Origin: Duganella sacchari
GTDB lineage: Bacteria > Pseudomonadota > Gammaproteobacteria > Burkholderiales > Burkholderiaceae_D
DNA length: 64,000 bases
Direction of reading: 5' to 3'
NCBI RefSeq assembly: GCF_900143065.1
Contig: NZ_FRCX01000010.1
Coordinates: 62,001 to 126,000, forward strand
A program made the position numbers and the translations under genes. The notes under the pieces are model-generated. The model was given only the letters and a program-made list of their open reading frames with translations. It made no database searches and was not told where the DNA came from. Every line of letters starts with the position of its first letter. Position 1 is the first letter of the stretch. Positions 25,862-35,480 of the stretch are shown in pieces.

Positions 25862-26773
25862 ATGTACCAATCCCACTTTGGCCTGCGCGAATCGCCGTTC
25901 CATATCACGCCCAACCCGGCGTTTTTCTATTCCGGCAATGCCCGCGGCGATATTCTGGACGCCATGCTGTATGCGGTCGGCAATGGCGAAGGCATCATCA
26001 AGCTCACCGGCGAGGTGGGCACCGGCAAGACCATGCTGTGCCGCATGCTGGAAAGCCGCATGCCGGCCCATATCGACGTCATCTACCTGGTCAACCCCAA
26101 CCTCAATCCGCTGGAAGTGCAGCACGCGATTGCCGCCGAACTGGGCTTGCCGACCATTGGCCTGCGCGCCGACGAGGTCCAGCGCAGCCTGCATGCCGAA
26201 CTCATCAAGCGCCACAGCGCCGGCCGCCAGGTCGTGCTGCTGGTCGAGGAAGCGCAAGCCATGCCGCTTGACACACTGGAGGCGATCCGCCTGCTCACCA
26301 ACCTGGAAACCGCGCGCAGCAAGCTGCTGCAGATCGTGCTGTTTGGCCAGCCCGAGCTGGACCAGAACCTCAACCTGTCCAGCATGCGCCAGCTCAAGGA
26401 GCGCATCACCCACAGCTTCCAGGTACCGGCGCTCGAAGCCGAGCTGACCGGCGACTTCCTGGCATTCCGCCTGCGCGCGGCCGGCCACGAAGGCCCGGCC
26501 CTGTTCAGCCCGGCTGCGGCCAGGCTGATCGCCGAAGCGTCGCAGGGCATCGTCCGCCGCATCAACATCCTGGCCGACAAGGCGCTGCTGGCCGCATTTG
26601 CCGATGATGCCACCATGGTGGAAGCGGTGCACGCGCACCAGGCCATCGCCGAAACCGCGTTTCGCCGCCCCGCCGGCCGCTGGCGCGCGCGCCCTGTTGT
26701 TCTCGGGTGTTTATTGGCCCTTTTTATAGGGGCGATTTGGTATCTCGTCCTTGCGGCGACACCAAATTTGTAA
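25862..26773 (+). CDS. ExeA/GspA-like AAA ATPase, second pilus-like cluster
   Basis: Paralogue of MshM, 303 residues. The N-terminus MYQSHFGLRESPFHITPN, Walker A GEVGTGKTMLCRML and Walker B LLVEEAQAMPLDTLE are all present. The segment IRLLTNLET..LLQIVLFGQPELDQNLN is nearly the same as in MshM. A C-terminal transmembrane segment (PVVLGCLLALFIGAIWYLVL) anchors it to the inner membrane, and only about eight residues remain after it. Its presumed role is secretin assembly for the plus-strand machine. It is tightly linked to the ABC ATPase upstream (8 bp) and the secretin downstream. Confidence 0.9.
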   Translation: MYQSHFGLRESPFHITPNPAFFYSGNARGDILDAMLYAVGNGEGIIKLTGEVGTGKTMLCRMLESRMPAHIDVIYLVNPNLNPLEVQHAIAAELGLPTIGLRADEVQRSLHAELIKRHSAGRQVVLLVEEAQAMPLDTLEAIRLLTNLETARSKLLQIVLFGQPELDQNLNLSSMRQLKERITHSFQVPALEAELTGDFLAFRLRAAGHEGPALFSPAAARLIAEASQGIVRRINILADKALLAAFADDATMVEAVHAHQAIAETAFRRPAGRWRARPVVLGCLLALFIGAIWYLVLAATPNL

Positions 26774-26849
26774 GATGATGGTATCCATAATTGCAAAAGC
26801 ACAACAAAAACAACGACTTCCTGCATCTTCCCTGGGCCGGAAAGAAACA

Positions 26850-28709
26850 ATGAAAAAACTCAGCTCCCCCTTCGCCCCCGTGGTTTGCAGCGTATTGCTG
26901 AGCGCTTGCGCCAGCCATACCATACCGCAGTCACCGCTACACATCAGCGAACCGCCGCCGCCCGTGGGGGCGATCCCCGAGCCGGTCCAGCAAAGCGTGG
27001 CGCTGCCGCCACCCAAACCCGCCGCCAAGGTCGAGACTTTCAGCGTGACCGTGCACAAGGTGCCGGTGCAGTCGCTGCTGTTTGCACTGGCGCGCGATGC
27101 CGGCATGAATGTCGATGTTCACCCGGGCATTGACGGGCTCGTCACGTTGAATGCGCTGGACCAGACCCTGCCGCAGCTGCTGAACCGCATCCAGCGCCAG
27201 GTTGACATGCGCTATGAAATCAACGGCACCACGTTGACGGTGCTGCCGGACACGCCAGAATGGCGCAACTACAAGGTGGACTACGTCAACATCGCGCGCA
27301 GCACCAGCAGCAGCGTGAATATCGCCACGCAGATTTCCACCACGGGTGGCAACGACGCCAGTAATCCGGTGCAGGCCACGCTACAGCAGTCGCCGTCGCA
27401 AGGCGGCAGCACCGTGGGCGGCAACCTCAATAGTCAACAGGGCGGCAGCGCCAATAACGCATCCTCGCCCAACGGCACCAATAATTCCACCACGGTGGTC
27501 AACAACCGCGCGGACAATAATTTCTGGTACAACCTGGAAAAGAATATCCGCGACATGCTGCGCAGCTCCAACCTCAACGACAATCCCGTCGACCCGCTCA
27601 TGGCGGCACAACCGGCGCCGGGCGGCTTGCCCATTCAAACGGCCAGTGGCCTGGGAGTGCCAGCTGCGACTGCCCCTGCGCTGGACTTGAACGGCGGCCA
27701 GTCACGCGGCAGAACCACCTCCGTGATCGTGAACCCGGAAGGCGGCCTGATTGCCGTACGCGCAAGCGCGCGTCAGCATGAGAAAATCCAGCAATTCCTG
27801 GATACCGTGCTGGGCGCAGCCAAACGCCAGGTGCTGATTGAGGCAACCATCATTGAAGTCAAGCTGAGCGACTCCTACCAGCAAGGCATCAACTGGGCGT
27901 CCATCGGCAATGGCGGACTGAAACTGACCCAGGCCGCAGTTGGCAAGTCCGCCCTGCCCAGCGGCGTGACCATTAATGGCGACTCGCCTGGCGTGTTCGT
28001 GATGAATTATGTCAATCCCACCAGCCGCATCGGCAACATCGCCACCACCATCCAGCTGCTGGAGTCGTTCGGCAAGGTCAAAGTGCTGTCAAGCCCCAAG
28101 ATTAGCGTGCTGAACAACCAGACCGCGCTGCTCAAGGTGGTGGACAACAATGTGTTCTTCTCCATCAAGGTCACGCCGGCCATCCTCAACTCGAACGGTT
28201 TGCCATCCACGCCGCCCACCTACGAGTCGCACCTGCAGACGGTGCCGGTGGGCTTCGTCATGAGCGTTACGCCGCAGATTTCCGACAGCGACGAGGTCAC
28301 ACTGAACGTACGGCCAACCATCACCCGCGTGGTCGAGTACGTCAACGACCCCAACCCGGCGCTGGCTGATGCCAAAGTGACCAGCAGGATTCCGGTGATC
28401 CAGGCGCGCGAGCTGGAGTCCATCATGCGTATCAACAGTGGCCAGGTCGCCGTCATGGGCGGCCTGATGCAGGACTCGGTGAACAATACCAAGGACGGTG
28501 TGCCGCTGCTGAGCACGATCCCTGTGCTGGGCAACCTGTTCTCCTACCGTAATGAGAACAGTACCAAGACCGAGCTGGTCATTTTCATCCGGCCAGTGGT
28601 GGTCAAAGACGCCAGCATCAACGGCGACTACAAGGATTACCGTTACATCCTGCCGGGCCAGAAACCCGACACCGAACCATATCCCGTTCCGAAGGCGAAT
28701 GGATCATGA
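26850..28709 (+). CDS. Secretin lipoprotein of the second pilus-like cluster
   Basis: Secretin of 619 residues, paralogous to MshL. The lipoprotein signal is MKKLSSPFAPVVCSVLLSAC (Cys20). A Pro-rich linker is followed by an STN-like domain (VTVHKVPVQSLLFALARDAG to about 150), then an Asn/Ser/Gly-rich insert (about residues 185-230), an N-domain (TTSVIVNPEGGLIAVRASARQHEKI) and the secretin core (VKVLSSPKISVLNNQTALLKV; VTPQISDSDEVTLNVRPTI; VAVMGGLMQDS). ATG 26850 is chosen for the signal peptide; the frame is open to 26751. Overlaps the next gene by 4 bp. Confidence 0.93.
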   Translation: MKKLSSPFAPVVCSVLLSACASHTIPQSPLHISEPPPPVGAIPEPVQQSVALPPPKPAAKVETFSVTVHKVPVQSLLFALARDAGMNVDVHPGIDGLVTLNALDQTLPQLLNRIQRQVDMRYEINGTTLTVLPDTPEWRNYKVDYVNIARSTSSSVNIATQISTTGGNDASNPVQATLQQSPSQGGSTVGGNLNSQQGGSANNASSPNGTNNSTTVVNNRADNNFWYNLEKNIRDMLRSSNLNDNPVDPLMAAQPAPGGLPIQTASGLGVPAATAPALDLNGGQSRGRTTSVIVNPEGGLIAVRASARQHEKIQQFLDTVLGAAKRQVLIEATIIEVKLSDSYQQGINWASIGNGGLKLTQAAVGKSALPSGVTINGDSPGVFVMNYVNPTSRIGNIATTIQLLESFGKVKVLSSPKISVLNNQTALLKVVDNNVFFSIKVTPAILNSNGLPSTPPTYESHLQTVPVGFVMSVTPQISDSDEVTLNVRPTITRVVEYVNDPNPALADAKVTSRIPVIQARELESIMRINSGQVAVMGGLMQDSVNNTKDGVPLLSTIPVLGNLFSYRNENSTKTELVIFIRPVVVKDASINGDYKDYRYILPGQKPDTEPYPVPKANGS

Positions 28710-30304
28710 GTCTCTTAATGCAGGCGCTCAAGAAAGCCGAGCGCGCAAAACAAAACTCGGCCACCGAAGACGAGCTGGATAAGCCATCGGAGGCGTTTGA
28801 CGACATTTTGGCCTTGACGCCTGAACCGGCGCCCGCCACGGCCCCGGCGCCGGCGCGCGAATTCAACCTGGACGGCTTGAGCCTGGAGCCGATGGCGCCC
28901 GCGATGCCGGCCGCCAGTCCGCAACCGCGCCCGTCGCCTAGCCCGGAACCGGCCGTCAGCGATCACAAACAAGCCGGCCTGACGCTGGATCTGGCGCCCG
29001 ATCCGGCCGCGCCCGCCAGCCCGGTCGGCCTGCCGCCGGCCGCAGCTGCCGCGCCGACGCCGCAGTCCGCCGGCATGGCGCCACCGCTGGTGTTCAGCGC
29101 CGACCCCGCCAAGCCCGTGGCCGCCGCAGCCGCCGCACGCCCTGCAGCAGCAACGGCAACAGCCGCGCCAACCCCGGCAGCGGCGGCCGCGCCAGCCGCC
29201 AGCGCCGGCGGCAAACCCGGAGCGCCATCCGGTGGCGGCGACAAGCCGCGCGCCGCCGCGCGTGCGCGTGCACGTGCGGCAGCCACGGCGGAACCGAGCG
29301 GCATGGACCCGGAACGCCTGCGCCTGATCGGCCTGATCGCCGTGCTGGTGCTGCTGGTGGGCGGCTTTGGGCTGTACTACTGGCGCGCACTGACGGCGCC
29401 CGGCGCCGGCGCCGGCCTGCCGCCCGTGCCCATGCCACCGCCCGGCGCGACCGGCGCCACGCCAGCCCAGATGGTGGTGGCGGCCATCGCCCCGAACGGC
29501 GTTCCGGCCACCGGCGCTGACGCGGTGGATGATCCCATGCTGGCGCCGAGCGGCAGCAGCCGCGCCGCCCAGCAGGACCTGGAACGTCGCCTGAGCAAGA
29601 CGGAACAGGAGCTGGCCGCCGCCCAGCAAGCCATCCAGGCCACTGCCGCTGCGCCGCGCACCGAGCAACTGCCGCCGCTGGCCGCGCCAGACAACAGCGA
29701 CATCCGTGTTGCGCGGGCCATACAACCCTCGCCGGTGGCGCCGGTACTGGACGGCGCCTACCAGGCGTTCAACAGCGGCGACCTGCCCGGCGCCCAGCAG
29801 CAATATGACGCTGCGCTGGCGCAGGACCCTAACAACCGTGACGCCTTGCTGGGCGCCGCCACCGTCGCCACCCGCCAGAACCAGAAAGACCGGGCCGCCG
29901 GCTATTATCTGCGCCTGCTGGAGCTGTCGCCCAACGATGCTGCCGCCACAGCCGGCCTGGTCGGCCTGCGCCAGGGCGACATCAGCCTCAGCGAGACACG
30001 CCTCAAGAACATCCTGGCCACCAATCCGGAGGCCGCGCCTGTGCTATTCGCGCTCGGCAATCTGTACGCGCAACAGGAGCGCTGGGGCGACGCCCAGCAG
30101 GCTTACTTCCGCGCGGTGGGTTCGGCGCCGGACAATCCGGACTACGCCTACAACCTCGCCATCGGCCTGGACCGCCTGAACCAGCCCAAGCTGGCGCTGA
30201 CGTATTACCAGCGCGCGCTGGCGCTGGGCCAGGACAAGGCTGTCGCCTTCGACCGCAACACGCTGCGCAAGCGCATGCATGAACTGACTACCGCCGCCCA
30301 CTGA
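28706..30304 (+). CDS. MshN-like TPR protein of the second cluster
   Basis: Bitopic TPR protein of 532 residues. It starts MSLLMQALKKAERAKQ, the same style as MshN. A very Ala/Pro-rich cytoplasmic stretch (about residues 30-190) precedes one transmembrane helix (about 208-228, LRLIGLIAVLVLLVGGFGLYYW). A second Ala/Pro-rich linker and a short coiled coil (about 290-312) lead to C-terminal TPR repeats (AYQAFNSGDLPGAQQQYDAAL onward). It is much longer than MshN (367) because of the linkers. Start overlaps the secretin stop (ATGA). Confidence 0.87.
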   Translation: MSLLMQALKKAERAKQNSATEDELDKPSEAFDDILALTPEPAPATAPAPAREFNLDGLSLEPMAPAMPAASPQPRPSPSPEPAVSDHKQAGLTLDLAPDPAAPASPVGLPPAAAAAPTPQSAGMAPPLVFSADPAKPVAAAAAARPAAATATAAPTPAAAAAPAASAGGKPGAPSGGGDKPRAAARARARAAATAEPSGMDPERLRLIGLIAVLVLLVGGFGLYYWRALTAPGAGAGLPPVPMPPPGATGATPAQMVVAAIAPNGVPATGADAVDDPMLAPSGSSRAAQQDLERRLSKTEQELAAAQQAIQATAAAPRTEQLPPLAAPDNSDIRVARAIQPSPVAPVLDGAYQAFNSGDLPGAQQQYDAALAQDPNNRDALLGAATVATRQNQKDRAAGYYLRLLELSPNDAAATAGLVGLRQGDISLSETRLKNILATNPEAAPVLFALGNLYAQQERWGDAQQAYFRAVGSAPDNPDYAYNLAIGLDRLNQPKLALTYYQRALALGQDKAVAFDRNTLRKRMHELTTAAH

Positions 30305-30309
30305 GATCC

Positions 30310-32013
30310 ATGGCAGAACAACCCAAACTCCCGCTCGGCAAACTGCTGATACAAAAGGGCATCATCAGCGAAGACCAGTTGCGCATCGCGCTGATCGAGC
30401 AGAAAAGCAGCAATGAACCCCTGGGGAAACTGCTGATTACACTGGGCTTCGTCACCGAAGCCACGGTGCGCGAAGCGCTCTCGGAAAACCTCAACACGCA
30501 AAGCGCGGACCTCAACAGCCTGGTGGTGGACGCCATCGCGCTCAAGCTGATCCCCAAGGATGTGGCCAAGCGCTACCGCGTGTTCCCGATCGTCTACGAG
30601 CGCGCCACGGACAACCTGATCCTGGCCATGTCCGACACCAGCAACATCGTCGCGCTGGACCAGATCAGCGCCATGCTGGTCAAGGGCATCACGATTACGC
30701 CGCTGCTGGTCAACGAGTCCGACATCCAGCGCGCCATCGACCAGTACTACGGCTTTGAACTGTCGATCGACGGCATCCTGCACGAAATTGAAACGGGCGA
30801 GGTCAATTACGCCAGCCTGGGCACCACCTCGGACGAATACAGCCAGCCCATGGTGCGCCTGATCGACGCGATCCTGGCCGACGCGGTGCAGAACAGCGCC
30901 TCCGACCTCCACTTCGAGCCGGAGCAGTCGTTCCTGCGCATCCGCTACCGCATCGACGGCATCCTGCGCCAGATCCGCAGCCTGCACAAATCCTACTGGC
31001 CAGCGATGGCGGTGCGCCTCAAGGTGATGTCGAACATGAACATCGCCGAAACCCGCGCGCCGCAGGACGGCCGCATTTCGATCAAGTTCAGCGGCCGCCA
31101 GATCGACTTCCGCGCCTCGGCGCAGCCCACCACGCACGGCGAAAACTTCGTGCTGCGCGTGCTGGACCGCCAGAAAGGCATCGTGCCGCTCGATGGCCTG
31201 GGCCTGGGCGAGGACGAACTGAGCCTGCTCAAGCTCATGATCGCCCGTCCCGACGGTGTGATTCTGGTGACCGGGCCGACCGGCTCCGGCAAGACCACCA
31301 CCTTGTATTCGATCCTCAACCACATCAACACCGAAAGCGTCAACATCATGACGCTGGAAGACCCGGTCGAATACCCGATGAACATGATCCGCCAGACCTC
31401 GGTCAACGAGTCGGCCAAGATGGGCTTTGCCGAGGGCATCCGCTCGATGATGCGGCAAGACCCGGACGTGATCCTGGTTGGCGAGATCCGCGACAAGGAA
31501 ACCGCCGAAATGGCCTTCGCCGCCGCCATGACGGGCCACCAGGTGTATTCCACGCTGCACACCAACTCCGCCATCGGCTCGGTGCCGCGCCTGCTGGACA
31601 TCGGCGTGCTGCCCGATATCATGTCCGGCAATATCATCGGCATCATCGCCCAGCGCCTGGTGCGCAAGCTGTGCACCAGCTGCCGCGAAGCGCATGTGGC
31701 CGACGACATCGAACGGCGCCTGCTGGGCCTGGACGAGGAAGCCGGCCCGCAGACGCTGTACCGCGCGGTCGGCTGCGACCAATGCGCACACCAGGGCTAC
31801 AAGGGCCGCATCGCCATCATCGAGCTGCTCAAGATGACGCCGGCGCTGGACGAACTGGTGGCGCGCCGCGCCTCCTCGCGCGAGCTCAAGACCGCCGCTG
31901 CCCAGGGCGGCTTCCATAGCCTCATCGACGACGGCCTGCGCCGCGTGCGGGAAGGCGTGACCACGCTGGAAGAAGTCGCGCGCGTGGTGGATCTCACCGA
32001 AAGGCTGGCCTGA
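30310..32013 (+). CDS. GspE/PilB-type ATPase of the second cluster
   Basis: Motor ATPase of 567 residues. The core is complete: Walker A GPTGSGKTTTLYS, Walker B DPDVILVGEIRD, His box HQVYSTLHTNSA, and a tetracysteine zinc site (CTSC and CDQC). The N-terminal domain has the MshEN fold pattern (LPLGKLLIQKGIISEDQL; EPLGKLLITLGFVTEATV), but Pro stands where MshE has the Arg or Lys before LG in both halves, so c-di-GMP binding is doubtful. It shares one base with the next gene (TGATG). Confidence 0.93.
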   Translation: MAEQPKLPLGKLLIQKGIISEDQLRIALIEQKSSNEPLGKLLITLGFVTEATVREALSENLNTQSADLNSLVVDAIALKLIPKDVAKRYRVFPIVYERATDNLILAMSDTSNIVALDQISAMLVKGITITPLLVNESDIQRAIDQYYGFELSIDGILHEIETGEVNYASLGTTSDEYSQPMVRLIDAILADAVQNSASDLHFEPEQSFLRIRYRIDGILRQIRSLHKSYWPAMAVRLKVMSNMNIAETRAPQDGRISIKFSGRQIDFRASAQPTTHGENFVLRVLDRQKGIVPLDGLGLGEDELSLLKLMIARPDGVILVTGPTGSGKTTTLYSILNHINTESVNIMTLEDPVEYPMNMIRQTSVNESAKMGFAEGIRSMMRQDPDVILVGEIRDKETAEMAFAAAMTGHQVYSTLHTNSAIGSVPRLLDIGVLPDIMSGNIIGIIAQRLVRKLCTSCREAHVADDIERRLLGLDEEAGPQTLYRAVGCDQCAHQGYKGRIAIIELLKMTPALDELVARRASSRELKTAAAQGGFHSLIDDGLRRVREGVTTLEEVARVVDLTERLA

Positions 32014-33215
32014 TGCCGCAATATCTCTACCGCGCGATGGACGCCAGCGGCCAGATCCAGCCCGGCAATATGGACGCCGCCAACGAGCCGGATCTGGAGC
32101 TGCGCCTGCACCGCATGGGGCTGGACCTGATCGACTGCCGCGTGTCGCGCACCAAGGTCATCGCCATCAAGCGCGTCATCACGCGCCGGGACCTGATCAA
32201 CTTCTGCTTCCACATGGAGCAGATGACGGGCGCCGGCGTGCCGATCCTGGAGGGCCTCAACGACCTGCGCGAAAGCATCGACCACCCGCGCTTCCGCGAA
32301 ATGATTACGGGCCTGATCGAGAACATCGAAGGCGGCAAGCAGCTGTCGGCCGCGCTGTCGGCCTATCCGGAAGTGTTTGACATCACCTTCACCAGCCTGA
32401 TTACCGCCGGCGAACAAAGCGGCAAGCTGGCTGAGGTGTTCAAGAACCTGTCCGAAACCCTGAAGTGGCAGGACGAACTGGCGTCGCAGACCAAGAAGAT
32501 CGTGATGTACCCGGCCGCCGTCGGCCTGTTCGTCACCGGCGTCATGTTCTTCCTGATGATCTACCTGGTGCCGCAGCTGACCTCCTTCGTCAAAAACATG
32601 GGCAACACCCTGCCCTTCCACACCAAGGCGCTGATCTTCGTCTCCAACATCTTCATCAATTACTGGTACATCATGCTGGCCTTGCCGCTGCTGGCCTTCT
32701 TTGGCGGGCGGGCCTGGCTGGCGCGCAGCGAACAGGCGCGCTACACAGCCGACGGCCTCAAGCTGCGCGTATGGATGATCGGCCCGGTGCTGCACAAGAT
32801 TATCCTGGCGCGCTTTGCCACCTTCTTTGCCATGATGTACGGCTCCGGCATCACCATCCTGGAATGCATCCACCTGTCCGAAGGCATCGTCGGCAACCGC
32901 GTAGTGGCGGCGGGCCTGCGCCGCGCGGCGCAGCAGATTTCCGAAGGCACGGGCATCACGGCTGCATTCCAGAACACCGGCATCTTCCCGCCGCTGGTGA
33001 TCCGCATGCTCAAGGTGGGTGAATCGACCGGCGCGCTGGATGGCGCGCTGCATAACGTCAGCTACTTCTACAACCGCGAAGTGAAGGAAATGATCGAGAA
33101 GGTGCAGTCCATGATCGAACCGGCCATCACCGTGGTGCTGGGCGTGATGGTGGGCTGGATCATGCTGTCGGTGATGGGGCCGATCTACGATACGATCAGC
33201 AAGATCAGGACGTGA
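32013..33215 (+). CDS. GspF/PilC-like platform protein of the second cluster
   Basis: Inner-membrane platform protein of 400 residues. The N-terminus MPQYLYRAMDASGQIQPG and two GspF repeats (CFHMEQMTGAGVPILEGL; FATFFAMMYGSGITILECI) are present, with hydrophobic segments at about 168-190, 212-235 and 368-390. It is paralogous to MshG. It sits between the ATPase gene (1-bp overlap) and the GspL-like gene (7-bp gap). Confidence 0.93.
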   Translation: MPQYLYRAMDASGQIQPGNMDAANEPDLELRLHRMGLDLIDCRVSRTKVIAIKRVITRRDLINFCFHMEQMTGAGVPILEGLNDLRESIDHPRFREMITGLIENIEGGKQLSAALSAYPEVFDITFTSLITAGEQSGKLAEVFKNLSETLKWQDELASQTKKIVMYPAAVGLFVTGVMFFLMIYLVPQLTSFVKNMGNTLPFHTKALIFVSNIFINYWYIMLALPLLAFFGGRAWLARSEQARYTADGLKLRVWMIGPVLHKIILARFATFFAMMYGSGITILECIHLSEGIVGNRVVAAGLRRAAQQISEGTGITAAFQNTGIFPPLVIRMLKVGESTGALDGALHNVSYFYNREVKEMIEKVQSMIEPAITVVLGVMVGWIMLSVMGPIYDTISKIRT

Positions 33216-33222
33216 GGCCAGC

Positions 33223-34794
33223 GTGTTGAGCAAACATTTATTCTATCTGACCAGCGACCAGCTGTGCGCCTACCTGTGGCAGGGCGGCCGCCTCACGGGC
33301 GGCGCCTGCTTTGCCAACGACCGCGCCGGCATCGATGATTTCATGGACTACGTCGACAGCCACCGCGCCTCGCCGGTTTATATCCTGGCCGACCTGATCG
33401 AGGAGGATTTCCAGCGCGTCACCGTGCCCCATGTGCGCGGCCGCGCCGGCCGCACGCTGCTGCAGCGCCGCCTGCTGCAGCAATACCGCGAAACGCCATT
33501 CCGCCACCACGAAGTGCAGGGCCGCGAAAGCACCGGCCGCCGCGACGACCAGGTACTGCTGTCGGCGCTGACCAATCCAGCTTCGGTGCAACCGTGGGTG
33601 GAAGCGCTGGAGCAGCTGCAGCGGCCACTGGCAGGCCTGTACACCACCACGCTGCTGAGCGAGGAGCTGGTCTACAAGCTCAAACTGCGCGACCAGCACC
33701 TGCTGCTGGTGACGCAGCAGTCGGCCGGCTGGCGCCAGAGCTACTTCCAGCAAGGCATGCTCAAATTCTCGCGCCTGACCCCGGCGCTGGACCGCGACGG
33801 CCAGCCCGTCAACATTGGCATGGAAACGGCCAAGACCCAGCAGTTCCTGACCAGCCAGCGCCTGCTGGGCCGCGGTAATGTGCTGCAAACCGTGGTGGTC
33901 ACGCCTGCGGCCGCCACCGCCACGCTGGACCAGCAATGCGAAGACGGCGCCGAAACCGAATTCCATTTCCTGACGCTGGAATCGGTGGCCGAACGCACTG
34001 GCCTGAAAACCGGTGACGGCCGCGCCGGCGAAATGTCGCGCCACCTGGCCGAGCCCATGCTGCTGGCCTTCCTGGCCCGCCGCACGCCGGAAAGCCATTA
34101 CACGCTGGGGCCGTGGCAGCGTTACTTCAAGCTGTGGCGCGCGCGCGTCAACCTGTATGCGATCAGCGCCATCATGGCCACCTGCTGCGCGGTATGGACC
34201 GGCACCAATCTGTGGCAAGAACACGAAGCCAATAATGACAGCACGCGGCTGACCGCGGAAGCGGCGCAGTTTGACCGGCGCTACCGCGACACCATGGCCG
34301 AAATGCCGCCGCGCGTGACCACCACCGCCAATATGCGGGCGGCGGTCAACGTCGAGCGCATGCTGGCCACGCAGGCCGCGACACCGCTGGGCATGGCCAC
34401 CGTGGTCAGCCAGGCGCTGGAAGCGTCGCCGCAAATCCGCTTGCTGCAGCTGGACTGGAAAGTCATGGCGCCGGCTGCCAATGCGCCCGCACCCGGCCAG
34501 GACGAAACGCAGGCGCAGCCCATCTCGTCGCTGGTGGCCGGCATTCCGCAGCGCGCACCACAGGGATTGGCCCTGGAAGCCGAAGTGCTGACCGCAGAAG
34601 ATGATTATCGCGGCGCCGTCGACCGCATGAACGAGTTTGCCCTGGCGCTGGCCAAACATCCGCGCATGACCGTGGAAATCGACAAGCCGCCGGTCGATGT
34701 GCGCTCCTCGGTCAAGCTGGCCGGCAAAGCAGGTACACAGGTCGTCAGCAACGGCCATGCAAAATTCACCTTGAACCTGGTGTGGAAACCATGA
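33223..34794 (+). CDS. GspL-like assembly protein (PilM and PilN functions in one chain)
   Basis: A 523-residue bitopic protein that I do not match to a named family with certainty. The N-terminal about 300 residues look cytoplasmic (MLSKHLFYLTSDQLCAYLWQGG), with blocks reminiscent of divergent PilM/GspL actin-like domains. One transmembrane helix is at about 308-326 (LYAISAIMATCCAVWTGTN). A periplasmic part with coiled-coil and ferredoxin-like character follows. By position it replaces the separate mshI and mshI2 genes of the other cluster, so it is GspL-like in layout. Start is GTG 33223 or TTG 33226. Overlaps the next gene by 4 bp. Confidence 0.72.
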   Translation: MLSKHLFYLTSDQLCAYLWQGGRLTGGACFANDRAGIDDFMDYVDSHRASPVYILADLIEEDFQRVTVPHVRGRAGRTLLQRRLLQQYRETPFRHHEVQGRESTGRRDDQVLLSALTNPASVQPWVEALEQLQRPLAGLYTTTLLSEELVYKLKLRDQHLLLVTQQSAGWRQSYFQQGMLKFSRLTPALDRDGQPVNIGMETAKTQQFLTSQRLLGRGNVLQTVVVTPAAATATLDQQCEDGAETEFHFLTLESVAERTGLKTGDGRAGEMSRHLAEPMLLAFLARRTPESHYTLGPWQRYFKLWRARVNLYAISAIMATCCAVWTGTNLWQEHEANNDSTRLTAEAAQFDRRYRDTMAEMPPRVTTTANMRAAVNVERMLATQAATPLGMATVVSQALEASPQIRLLQLDWKVMAPAANAPAPGQDETQAQPISSLVAGIPQRAPQGLALEAEVLTAEDDYRGAVDRMNEFALALAKHPRMTVEIDKPPVDVRSSVKLAGKAGTQVVSNGHAKFTLNLVWKP

Positions 34795-35480
34795 ACGCCA
34801 ATCCTGTCCCTGGCAAAAAACCTGCCGCCGCCAAGGTCGCACTGCCCTACTGGCTCGCGGAGTTTGCCTTGATACGCACCGCAGTGCTGGCCCTGGTGGC
34901 CGCGCTGACGATTTCGCTGACTGGCGTCTTGCTGAGCGAATGGAAAAAACAGGAGGCCAGCGAACACCTCGAGCAAAGCCAGCGCACCCGCGATGCCGCG
35001 TATTCGCGCTATGCGCAGGTGGATACCGAGAAGCGTGACATCCGCAATTTCCAGCAGCGCTATGTCGATTTGCGCCGGCGCGGCCTGATCGGCGACGAGC
35101 GGCGGCTGGAATGGCTGGATGCGATCCGCCAGACCCAGGAACAGCTCAAACTGGCGCCGTTGAGCTACGAGATCGAACCGCAGCAGCCAGTCCAGCTGGA
35201 TGCGCCGCTGGATCTGGGTGAGTTCCAGCTGCGCGGCAGCCGCATGCACCTGCACATGGAGTTACTGCATGAACTCGATCTGTTCAATTTCTTGCAGAAT
35301 CTGCGCGACAACAACTTCCTCGCGGTGCAGGACTGCGCCATCAAGCGCCTGGGCGTCGTGGCCGGTGCACCCGGTGCGGCCACGCTGGGCGCCGACTGCA
35401 CGCTGAACTGGATCACGCTGAACACCGCGCCCAAAGCACCAGCCCTGGCGGCCGCCGCGCCTGCGAAAGGCAAATTATGA
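34791..35480 (+). CDS. PilO/MshJ-like bitopic protein of the second cluster
   Basis: A protein of 229 residues with one transmembrane helix (about 27-48, LIRTAVLALVAALTISLTGVLL), a coiled-coil (about 50-85) and a small periplasmic domain (LHMELLHELDLFNFLQNLRDNNFLAV is the second helix-strand unit). This is the layout of PilO, GspM and MshJ. The ATG at 34791 overlaps the preceding stop as ATGA; a start 9 bp upstream is less likely. The C-terminus is Ala/Pro/Lys-rich. Confidence 0.75.
   Translation: MNANPVPGKKPAAAKVALPYWLAEFALIRTAVLALVAALTISLTGVLLSEWKKQEASEHLEQSQRTRDAAYSRYAQVDTEKRDIRNFQQRYVDLRRRGLIGDERRLEWLDAIRQTQEQLKLAPLSYEIEPQQPVQLDAPLDLGEFQLRGSRMHLHMELLHELDLFNFLQNLRDNNFLAVQDCAIKRLGVVAGAPGAATLGADCTLNWITLNTAPKAPALAAAAPAKGKL

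Noticed and set aside
30205..31917. A 570-codon minus-strand frame opposite the second GspE gene
   Set aside because: It is antisense to an ATPase with all Walker and zinc motifs in place; no domain is seen in the shadow frame.
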